Shown here: positions 25,901-37,900 of the stretch, piece by piece
How the letters are laid out: every line of letters begins with the position of its first letter
How positions within the stretch are numbered: the stretch's first letter is position 1
Source of the DNA: Onchidella celtica
Lineage: Eukaryota > Mollusca > Gastropoda > Systellommatophora > Onchidiidae
Reading direction: 5' to 3'
Assembly: GCA_963931925.1 (NCBI GenBank)
Contig: OZ007575.1
Coordinates: forward strand, 45,145,152-45,209,151
Length of the DNA stretch: 64,000 nt
Translations under genes and position numbers: made by a program
Notes under the pieces: model-generated
Seen by the model: only the letters and a program-made list of their open reading frames with translations
Database searches by the model: none
Told to the model about the DNA's origin: nothing

Positions 25901-28900
25901 AGCCAAAAAAACTATGCCATTTTATGTAAATTACCTGTAATAAAAAAACATGTGCTCTGCAATTACAACCCCCTAATATACATTTCATAGTGTTAATTAT
26001 AATACATAAATCTGTATAGTCATGTTTCATCTTATTTTGAAAAAAAAAATAATGGCGGGAGTAATTCATTGTGGTGCAATTTTGGACCTTTTTTTTTTGC
26101 TCGATGCTACAGCCTAAATGACAGTTTCAGGAATTGTAAAATGTATTTTCTTAAGTGTCAACTGATCCAGCCTGATAGCTTTTTGTATCGTCCGATTGTG
26201 TTAATTCAATTTTCAGGTATTTTTAAATAAAAAGTTGTAAAAATGTAAAATACAATGATCTGTTTTGGCTTCCTGTATTAACCTCACCGTACAGGAAACG
26301 ATATTAATACTCATTCAATTCCCGCATGCGCAATTTCCCTACGAGAAATGAGTGCATAACTCTCTGGTGTACATGAAATCAGTAGTAAGACTGTAGAATA
26401 TGGGAAGCTTTCTAGACCAAAATTAGAGAGATAGAATTATGGGTTTACAGATTTTTCCTGGATAATGCTGGCTACCTCATGTAGGTTTTCAAAAAAAAAA
26501 AAAATGAGTAAAAACTGTGACAGTGTTATGAGCCAGTTCGTTATGCTATTGCAGGTATAGATAGTGAAGAAATTGATATTGCTGCAGGAATTACAGAAAC
26601 ACAAACAGTTTCTAATAACCTCTTTTATAGGTCATTTCTAAAACAGTTTGGAGATCACTTTAATAGATGTTGATTCAACTGAGTGTTCATATCATATGAC
26701 ATGAAATATTGATTTCTCCTGCTGTACATTTTCAAATGTATAAGTGACCTGCATAACAGGGCTAATACTTTTGTCTTGATACTTGTGCAGAAACAAGAGG
26801 ACATGGCAGCAAAGTTCTATCATATTTTAACACTAACCTGCTGACACTGTTAAAAAATTTCTGTTTCTTTGAAATGTCTTTTGGGTGATAGTTATGGAAA
26901 TGAATAGTACAGTATCTGATGTTGGTGCTGGGCCAATGAGCCTGGGTCTATCACTCAGTGTTAAACAACATCACACCATTACTAATCATTGACCAGCTGT
27001 TGTCAGCTGTAAAGTTTCCCCTGTGTGTTGCCAGCACAGGCAGTCAGTAATGAATAAAAAAAAAAAAAAAACCCATCAAAATAGGAGTGGAAGGCAGAAC
27101 AGTAGTCAATAGTAAGTGGTTTTGTGAAGTACGTATATAAAGCAGTATTATGGCACTGTATTATGTTTGTTTGTATGGGAGCCTTTAATGGAAACTGTAT
27201 TAACAATGTAGAGAGATTGGTATCTGTCGATTGACAAGTGTAAAAGCCTTTACATCCTGTGACTATTAGCCCGTATTTTGTATGCTGTACATCTCATTAA
27301 AATTCATCTCTGTCTGAAAGTTGGAGTTAGTGACATGGGCAGCTGAGGCTATAATAATCAATAGTTTGAACTAGAAGTCTGGTATGTTAAAAGAACTGGA
27401 GGGTGGAAAGTTGCAACTAATGATATCACAAAATGCTTGAAATAAAACCATTGTCACAACTGAGCAGGTCAGTTGTTGTCCAGGTTGATTCATTACAATA
27501 TGAATTTTGGTCTTCTTGTGAGAATTCAAGAAATGAAAATCTTTACTTGTCAAGAGGTCAAAATTAAAAACAACAAAACAAAACAAAATAAAGCAAAAAA
27601 CAAACCTGAAAAACAAGAATGCTGTCGGGTGAAATGTTTCTTTTTTGTGTGAGCATCAAACCTGGCCCTAGTCTCAGCAATTTATTTCTGAATTCAAGAT
27701 TATTAGATACTGTGACTACTGTGTCACAAATCCCAGACTGGGAGATGTAATAAGTATGACAGGACAACAATCACGAACAAACAAGTTAACACTTAACAGG
27801 ACAATCCATCAGACTCACACATTTATTAAACATAATTATACATATAATAGCGCAATTACATACATTATATTATTGAAATCAACTGCCGTACAACGGCCTT
27901 ATTCTCACACACACTCTCCCTCGGATCCACAATCCGGTAGTTACTCCTAAAGGCACTTCGGCCTCAGCCTCTCCCCTCAGGGTCTTAATAGCACATTAAT
28001 AATTTACTGGCACCGCAGTCTCTCAATATCCCCTTCCTATTGTCATACACCTTAGCATTCCCCTAGCACCTCAGCAGGGCAATAACACATTATTATTTCC
28101 ATAGCCATCAACATGGCAACAACATAGTATCAGTTCACTAGCCTATCAACATGGCAACAATAGTATCTCAGTCACTCTCATATCTACGTCCCTGTCCGTG
28201 GCCTGACTGCCACGACTTTATGTGCCTCTACTGTCCTGCACTGACAGCCTCACTTCTGGCCTATGTGTGGCCTCCGGCCCTATGCTGGCCTATCCCCTGT
28301 GCTCATCGAGGTGGCTCTGCGGCCCGTCCCCGACACCTACAAGAATAACATTACATTGGTATAATACCCTACCATTTCTATTCACTCCACCTCTCCTTAC
28401 AACCCATGAAGCGTACACACACTAGTTCACCTTTCACTCACCACACATCTTACGGTAACACACCTCCATCGGAGTACACACTACTCACTCGCGCTACAAA
28501 TCCATGAACTCACTTTCATCTATCGCTCATGGCGCACATTGCTATATTCAATATCAAGGACTTCCACATTCCTCACATATACTTATTTACATCATGGTAA
28601 TAGACGAATATAATATAATACATCAATCATAATAATCAATCAACATTCTACATACCAGTCATAACTGGAAAGACTCTCACTAGTCTTCTCGACTGCTTCC
28701 CTTTATGTCTAACTTGCAGTGATAGTAATCCAGCGCTTTCGCCTCATTCAGACTTCCACACCACTCATACACGCACGCTTTTCCCACTTGTCTGCATGAG
28801 TTATTTTTACTCTTCCCCTTTCACGTCTTTTCCTATCCGTCTGTCGTGAGCTCTTCTTATTCTACACCCGCTCTGTAGCAATCCCCTTAATTGCACTCAC

Positions 28901-31900
28901 TCCACTCGTGACATACTGTCATTGAGTTTTGTACAGAAGAGAAGGGTAACTGAACATATCTGTATTGTGTCAGATACAGTAAATAAGATAAAAAGATAGA
29001 TGAGATAAGATAAGAATCACTTGATTATCCCTTGAGGGAAATTCATTTTCACATAACGTCAAAGAGCACATACACTTACATGAAATGCACATCTCACCAA
29101 TTATTACAAATTATTCCTCACTCAGTAACAGTCATTACAAATGGAGTAACATGCCATGAAACCTGAAAACAGTAAATAATATGTAATTGTGTAAAAAATA
29201 TGTATGCATGTGAAAAAACAACAACAAATTCCCTCGTTCATGTCAAAATCTCAAAAAGGATCTTGAACACTATATTATTAGCTTTGACTTATTGTGTCAG
29301 CAAGTGGAGATGTGAGGCAAGACCTGCAGCGCAGAGTCACTGAATATCTTGGAAAGACTGAATTTTTACAATTGGAAGTTGTGGGACTATTTATCTAAGG
29401 TGTAATGTAAAAATGTGTTGTTATCATTACTGATGAGATGACATAGTATCATTTTCTTCCTTGCATAGGAGGCAATGAAATGCCAGGAAGTGGTAGTGGA
29501 AGACATTGTGGAGTTCTACAAAGGCAAAGATTGCATGGAAGTTTCTAAGTTGCATGAAGTGACTATGAAAGTTTTGGACCTATCTGTGAATATGGTAGGT
29601 AATTCAAGTAAACAGTGACAGATTTTTTTTCTCGGAGAGTCTTCCTGGGTCTGACAGAAGTGTTATTTGATGCTTTATGAAGGATTGACCAGCCTTTTGT
29701 TTGCTTGGAGAAAAGCGTTCTGAAAATATGTGAGTGTGCATGAGAAAACCAGGCTTAAGTCGGCAACATGACATTTTGAGTTCTGTACATATAATAAAAG
29801 ACAAGACATTTCTGATAAATTGAAGTCAGTGACCCCCCTAAAACAAGATTTTGAGAAAACGGCATTTAACCCTACAAGTGGCAATAGCTAATTGACCAAG
29901 TAATATTGGAGTGATTCATTATCTAATTACAAAGCCGTTGATCATAGTGAGTAGTGTTCACTGCTCATCGACAGTTTACCCTGTAACATGCCACGGTCCC
30001 CTAAACAACAGCCAAGTTGGAAGTTTGTGTTGGACCCATATTTTCACTTCAAAGCTGTTTTTCTCAAAATCAGCTCTGCCGACTTAAGCCGGGTTTTCTT
30101 ATTCACAATCTCATATGTGCTACTTTGAGCCCTGGGGTTCTTCAGGAAATAAGAGTGGGAATCAAATGAAGCAGTCCACAAAACAATATCTTAAGGCTAC
30201 ATTACCAAATTTCTAAGAAGGTGTAGATTGTTTTATGGTGAGATAATTTGCTTGTTCATTTTACAGTATAACTTATGAAAGAATAAATGCCGTTGTTACT
30301 TGTACGTATGTACCCCACGCGTTTTGCGCAAGGGGCGCCTAAGCATACTTACCTATCCCTAATTCTTTTGTTATTCTCAACCCTAAATCTCATCGAATCC
30401 TTAACCCTGCCCCTTACCCTTTCAACCAAAAAACAGGAGGAAAACAAAAAGAAAATCTAAAAGAATATCTACTTAAGGCTGTTGTAACGAGTATTTCAAC
30501 GGGAGCTGTCTAGCTCTGGAGTCACAAAAGGCTTTAAAATACATACTCCTAGAGCAAAAAACTTGGGGTACATAGGTGTAGGTAACAACAATCAAGAATA
30601 AATATAATTTAGTACTTTTGCATGGGAAAAATTTTGTAACAATTTTCAAACAGATATATGGCAAATCTTGTTTTCTTGGATTCCTAGTAAAGTTGTCAAT
30701 GAAGTAAAGTACTGATAATTGAAATATTCAGCTCAATGCATAATGCAAGAAAAAACACTTTTCCCCACCCTCTTTGAAGAATATTTTCCCTAAATCTTTC
30801 AGATTTTGGAATGACCAGAACCTCATTAAAATTATGCCAGTTTACAATGTTACTACAGATCTTGTGAAGACCTTTTTCTGTTTTTGCAGAGACAAACTAT
30901 AGAAAATAATGTGGTGGTTCCCCTGAATTCTCTGGTCTCCTTGTTCAGTGCTCCAGCTCATGTCATTGAGAAACGATTTGATAAACTGTTGGATTACAAC
31001 CATCAGCTGGGCAAAACAGAAAATGACAAGGTAAATTTCTCTTTATATGTTTGTTATATGACTTAACCGTCGCTGTATGTCATGAATAAAAGATGGAAAC
31101 TATAGGCCATACATCCTTCAACTATTTTGGACCTTTTGTCTGGAACCAGATACCCTTGAACATTCGTGAATCACCAAATCTTGAAAGCTTTAATAAAAGC
31201 GTAAAACATCACCTTTTCCTCCGAAACTGTCAAATTTTCAAAATTTTATTCTGTACTTTGATGTTACAATTGATTATATAAGCTAGTGTTATATGACTAA
31301 GAGCGTCTATGTGTGTGAAACTGAAAGTTTGTATGGATGAGAGTGCGTGTTTTAGTACGAGATTTGGAAAGTGTATGCATGAATTATTGATGCAATGTAC
31401 AGTGCATTGAGTAATAATTTTATTAGAAATGCGCTATAGAAATTCTATTCATTATTATTATTATCTAATGGACATAGAAGCAAATAAAAATAATAGTGGT
31501 TATTCTTATTTCTGGGGAATTTTTTCTTGAAATTCCAGGTATTTGCTCAGTGACATCACCGCCCATCTTCCCATAGTTTGAGAATTTTAAAATATGCACA
31601 TGCATATTCACCAAAGCACATGCACCTTTTGTATTCCTGTCCGTACATCCTGGGGTCACACAGATACCATACTTTTAAAGGGGATTTTATTGTCGTACCT
31701 TTTGTCATGTGTCCTGGGGCCTCAGATGCACCACACTCCAAAGGAGGATTTTATTGTTATATCCCTACTTGTACATTCTGAGGTCTGACAGACACCATAT
31801 TTCTAACAGGGTATTCTAATAAATTGTCCATTAGGAGAGTGGTGTTGATTAGACACTATGAGGTACACCATGCACAGTTTTTGACGACATACGATGGAGG

Positions 31901-34900
31901 TTGTGCCATTCATCTGTTGATTTCATGCAGAGTCAAAAATTGGCAAAAAGGAAAAGTTGTAAAAGCCTCGCGGTTACGAAATAATACCCCAACAATACAA
32001 TTAAATGCAAAACTAAAGGGGAAGACAGAAAATGTCGATATTTCAGTGAAAGCCTTCGTCAAAGAAAAAACAACAGTAGAAAAAAAAGTTTGCTTTTAGT
32101 CTAGTTGCGACCCCACAGTTTTTCTGTGGTTCTTATAATATTTCGTTGATTTCATGCAGGTGTTCTCTTTCAGTGAATTAGGAAAAGCATAGAGAGACAG
32201 ACAGTGAAGTTATTGTAGAATTCATTGTATTGTTTCCAGGTCATTTGCTACTGATATATGACTTTGCAAAATATCATTTCTTCTTCCTCTTCTTGCATTT
32301 CTCTTTCAACGTTAACCATTCCCAGCTCAACACCTGGGGCCAGATTTCTAAACAGATTTCGATCAAACAGATGTTTTAGTCTTAGATCCCAGTAACTTTG
32401 GACACATTGATGAGGTGTGGCTCTGTATGAATTATGATAAAAGATATGTATTTTTGCTGATCTACCCCATGAATGAAAATAATTTGGAATGGTGATTGCA
32501 ACATACGATATGTCTGTGTCCTTTTTCCAAAGGTTGGCTTCATGAAAATGGTGTATTGGTTGGAATAATCTTATCAGGTTTTGCACTTTATTCTGCCCCA
32601 ATGGGAAAATGTAATAATCCAATAGAATCATAAATGGTATTAGTCACCAAATGACATGAAAACAGTTTTTTCCCTAATATCTCAGAATGATCAAAACTGA
32701 CGTACGCCATTAGCTTAGAGCAGGGAAGAAACATATTTTTACTGATTTGAAATATGGCATATTGTACAGTTGTTTGAACAGCTGGATGAATTTTGTTTTC
32801 TGAAATGTCCAACTGGAGGAGTTTCAGGCAAAAGCCTACACTTGAAAATAATGTCCAGGACTTGAAACCAATATGAGCAAGAAGCATATTTTGATGAGAT
32901 TCTCATGATATGTGCATTTTTTTCCAGTCATGTGGGTGGATCTGACAAAACTGGGCTAAAGGTGAAATTTTCGTATCTCTATAAAAAATCAAAATAAAAG
33001 CTTTGTAACACAATTTCAAGCAAAATATTTAAACTGAATGCAGAAAAATGACTAATCTTTCATATTATAAGCAAATCTCAATTTGGATTAGAAGATAATG
33101 AAAAGATGAGTTTTCTCAGGAATGTAGTCTTTCTCCATTTTGTCAGATCCACTCACTTATGTGAAATCATTGTGATAATAATGAACTGTTGAGTGAGATG
33201 AACAGTACCACTTTCCAACAGTTAAACATGCTCGTTGGTGTTTCAGGAACTGCAAACTGCCAAGAATGACTATGAAGCTATGAATGCCCAGTTACTGGAT
33301 GAACTGCCAAAGTTCTACAACCTGGCATTCAATCTGCTGCGTCATTGTATATCTGTGTTTGTACTTGCCAGGCGGGATTTCATGGATCAGTCGCTCAAAG
33401 AGAGTTGTGTGTTATTAGGGGTAAGACAATACTCTAGTTGATCTGTGTATGCTTCATTTATACGGTAATACCATTTTTTAAAAATACACTTGTTTGTTTC
33501 TCTTTTTTATGCTGGTTTATTTATCTGTTTACCTGTAAAGCTCATTCAAAGCTCATAATCTACATAAATAAATGCGATTGTGTATCTGTCCGTATGTTCA
33601 CAAAAATATTGGCTCATACAGCTCAGATTTACAAAAAGTTGTTTGCTTTCCTTTCCATTGACAAGCATTCAATCCACTTTTAGTATCTTCAAATAAAAAT
33701 TTTTGAAGATACTTTCCTGTCACCCAGCAGAAGCTTCTTCTTTTACATTTGGAGGCTCCAAATGATGGGGATGTATGTTTTTTTGAGTTTCTTTGTGTGG
33801 CTAACTGCTGGCCTCCAGTTCTCCTTTTCACAAACATATGAGCCTATTATGTCAGCACTTCCTTTCGGATGTGTTCACTACTACACAAACTACCCACTGC
33901 ACAGCTCATTGTCATATCATGACTGCTGACAGGGTGCATAGGGCTTTAATGAAAGAGGGTGCAGTAAAACCAAAGATACCACCACTAGCTACAATAAGAC
34001 GAGACAGTCTAAGAATAAACAAACAAACAATTGCAAAAACAAAATAAATTTAAAGGAATGAGCAAGGTAAAGCGGGTCCATTGTAATCACCCAGAACTGA
34101 AACTGAAAAACAGATTTATCCCATTCAGTGCAGGGTCCCACAGCTAGTGGTGAATAAAATTATATGTAGTTCCTACATAAAGCCAGATTAAAGAAAAAAA
34201 AAGAGATTTAAAGTTTGTGCTTTTAATTTTTAGGACTGTTTTTTGGTTGTTGGCATGCATAATGAACTGCAACTGGTGTCAGTTTGGAAAATAAAATCTA
34301 TACTCACATAATATGCGAAGGAATAGTCTAATTACAGTTTTTTATATTTTTGATTTTTTTTAGCTCCCGTCAATGGCAAGCAAGACTAATATGATGGAAA
34401 CCTTCAATATACGTCACACCACAGCTTACGATCACATGTCACTACTCAGCTTCATTCCCAGAGGATTTAACCCCAGAGTGGATACAATCAAAGCTGACCG
34501 AGCCAAACAGAGAGGTCGCTCGGCAGCAGCAGCGGCCATGGCTGATGGAAGCGCATTACAAAATATACCCGCAGTAGGTGCTTTCATATACTCAGTGGGA
34601 AATGTCCATTCTTTTTTTTTATCAAACTTAAACTTTTCATAGTTGCAATATAAAACTATCACCCTCACCTGTCACCTGTCGGCTTCATCGTCATCGATGT
34701 TAGCTGCTACAGTGGATGTCACGACAAAATCTCCTCCACCCAATCCTGTCCTTAGCTTTCCTAGTTAGTTCACTTATTTCCAGCTGGCTGACTTTCTTAA
34801 TGTTATCGTGATATGTAATGGGTGGTCTTCCTTGTTTTCTCTTTGTTTCTGTCTTTCCTTGAAGGATTGATATCATAAGGGCCGTGCTTTTGTTTCGGGC

Positions 34901-37900
34901 CGCGTGGCCGATGTATGCAAGTCTTCTTTTATTTATTTCAGGTGTTATTCTTCTGGTGGTGCCAAGCTGTTCTAAGATGCTTGTATTTGTTCTCCTTTCT
35001 GTCCAACTTATTCTGAGTAGCCTTCTGTAAAGCCACATTTCAGCTGCCTCCAATCTTGTTATGTCTGCCTTTTTGAGTGTCCAGGCTTCACAACCATATA
35101 GTAGGACTGGCCAGATCAAGCACTTAAGTATGTTCACTTTGAGGTCCGTTGGTGTGCCTCTATCCTTCCAAATGTTGTTTAGTTGAACCATTTTGTGTTT
35201 TGCCATTCCTATCCTTGTTTTTATGTCCTTTGAGCAGCTTCCATCTTGCGATTTATGTGATCCTAGGTATTTGAAATCAGTCACTTTTTCTAGTGCTGTT
35301 TTGTTTACTAGTATCTCCTGGTGTTCATGGTGCCCTGTTCCAGTATGCATGACTTTCGTTTTCTTAGCATTTAGGTGTAGGCCTGCTGTCTTGCCCGCTT
35401 CATCCACTCTGTGCAACACTCTTTTCATGCTGGTGATGTTATCTGACATAAGAGCTGTGTCATCAGGTTTGTGATGTTTCGGCCTCCGATCTTTATTCCC
35501 ATATCTTCTATGTCTGCGTTTCTCATGATCTGCTCAGTATAAATATTGAAAAGATGAGGTGAAAGTATGCAACCCTGTCTGACTCCTTTCTCGATGTTGA
35601 AATATGGACAGTTCTCATTGTTCCATCTAATCGTTGCCTTTTGTTCGTGGTATAGTGCAGCGATGAGGGTCACAAGGTGTTTCGGGAATCCCATCTTAAT
35701 GATTATATCGAACAGGTGATGGTGCCTAACGCTGTCGAACGCTTTGCTGTAGTCTATGAACGTGATGAAGGCTTCGTTTCCATTGCTTCTTATCTGTTCA
35801 ATCATTATTTGTAGTATGAAGAGCATGTCAGCGGTTCCTCTGTTGATCCTGTAACCAGCTTGACATTCTGATAGTTCCTCTTCTACCTTAGATTTCATTC
35901 TGTTGAGTATGATGATGAGCAGGATTTTGCTGGTGTGACTGATGAGGGCGATGGTTCTATAATTTCCACAGTCTTTGACATTGCCGCTTTTGTATAGCAT
36001 GACGAATTCTTGTAGCTTCCAGTCTGTTGGCCATTCATTTGTCTGCCAAATTTTGCAGATCATTTGGTGGAGTGCTTTTATTCCTGATTCGCTGGTATGT
36101 TTCAGGAGTTCACCTGGTATGTTGTCTAATCCAGGGGATTTTCCATTCTTTATCTATCACCCAGTGAGTAGTATAAGATTTTTTGTTTTTTTTTTGAGAT
36201 ACTGAATTCCCTAAGTGAAAATACTTGACAGAGTAGCCCATTTTCTTTTATTTCATTTGATGATTTGGGCTTTCTTGACCAATCATTTGTGTGTAATAAA
36301 ATAAAGCTTAAATCTGAAGTAATTTGTACTAATCACAGAGTTCTACATATTAATGCCAAACAGCTAATATTCTGGAGTGGGTGGATTGTTATGTGTTTAT
36401 GTGTATTAGCAGTAGCAGTTGCTTGAATTCAAGAAGGATGTGGCTTTGCAAATTTTTATAAGTGCAGTGATGGCTCCCGTGCCCCAGTCTGGACTTGCAG
36501 TGTTGTAAGCAGACTAGGTACTGGAATTCAGTTAGTGTTGTTTGGGGTGGACACCATTCTGTGGAGCTGTTCTTGGGTGGCCTATGCCTGGCTGTGGCAT
36601 GCTTTTTCAAAGTATGCTGTTACTCTGTCTTATGAGAGAATGCCACTACTATATGTTTTGGGCTGTTTCCACTATGTTGGCTGGTGGAGGGTGACACAAC
36701 TTTAATTCTCATTCTGGTTATCTAGGTATTACTTGAATATTTCTGTGTCGCTCTGCCGATTCTTCAAAGAGTAGCCATTTTGATGTGCAGCTGTCCTCCA
36801 TCCTGACTGAGTGTGTGTTACTGTACTTGAAATGTTATGCCTTTTAAAGTGACCTGTTGTGGACTGGAAGAAGCTTCCAAAACGTATGAGTTGAGGCAAC
36901 AGTGACGGAAAAAGAATTGGTTTGCTTATGAGATGTAACTGAGTGTTAAAATATTATTTCTGTCCAGACAAGCCCTGGCTCTCAGTCAGATGCACAACGA
37001 GATAATCTACGCCAGAATTACCCACCTAACAAGTTATACTTGGTGACCTCCACATATAATGGTTCAGATTTGATGGACATTTCTCTGACAGAAGGAACAA
37101 TTGTAGGCGTGGTCAAAGAACTGGATCCTATGGGCAATAAAGAGCGGTGGTTTGTGGATGATGGAAGTAAGAAAAAATTCATTGTCAAACAGCATGCTGA
37201 AAGCAACCTAGTGACTGAACAAAATTGTAGATGTTTCTTCAATGTTACTAAGATCTGAAAATAGAAAAATTTGAAATTATTCATGTTTTATCCTTCAAGA
37301 TTTTTTACCAGATCATAAGGAGATTGCTACTATGCCTTTCATTCTCAGTAGGTAATGAGGTTTTTCTCTGAGCATTCAAAGGGATTGCAAATAGTAGACT
37401 TGACATTTTATAATGTTTTCTTTGAAGATGCTAAAAGTGGATTAAATGCATGTCAATGGAAAGAAAAGAAAACAACTTTTTGTCATACCTGTGCAGTTAT
37501 CAGGGCAAAAGTCATGTCCTGTAAAAATTTAGTAATGCGCTTTTGAATCACTTGCTGTGAAGTGGTTTTTTTTTTTCATTTGGTCTAAAGTGTGGAAATG
37601 TAGAAGAAGTAAAATAAGTGACATCGCGCATAAAAAATATCTTGGGCCTGTGTCTTCCTCATGTAAATAGTAATTGTCGTCTTCTTCAAGTCTGTTCTTG
37701 AGCCAATGATTCTTTTTTGCTGTGGCAAATATTTCAAATGGTATATCTGATACGTGTTACTTGCACCAATTTTTTTTCAGCAAACAAAGGCTTTGCCCCC
37801 AGTAATATCTTACAAGTACTGGACACTTCTCCAGTGGGGAGCACTACTAATCTGGCTGGGGAGGATGACGAACTGTCTATCCTATCCTACGATAGTGGAG

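Noticed and set aside
37167-37255. Read-through extension of the SH3 exon to a stop
   Set aside because: Splicing at GGAA|GTAAGA to 37781 restores a complete SH3 (WFVDDG-TNKGFAPSN); the read-through would truncate the domain. It could at most be a rare isoform.
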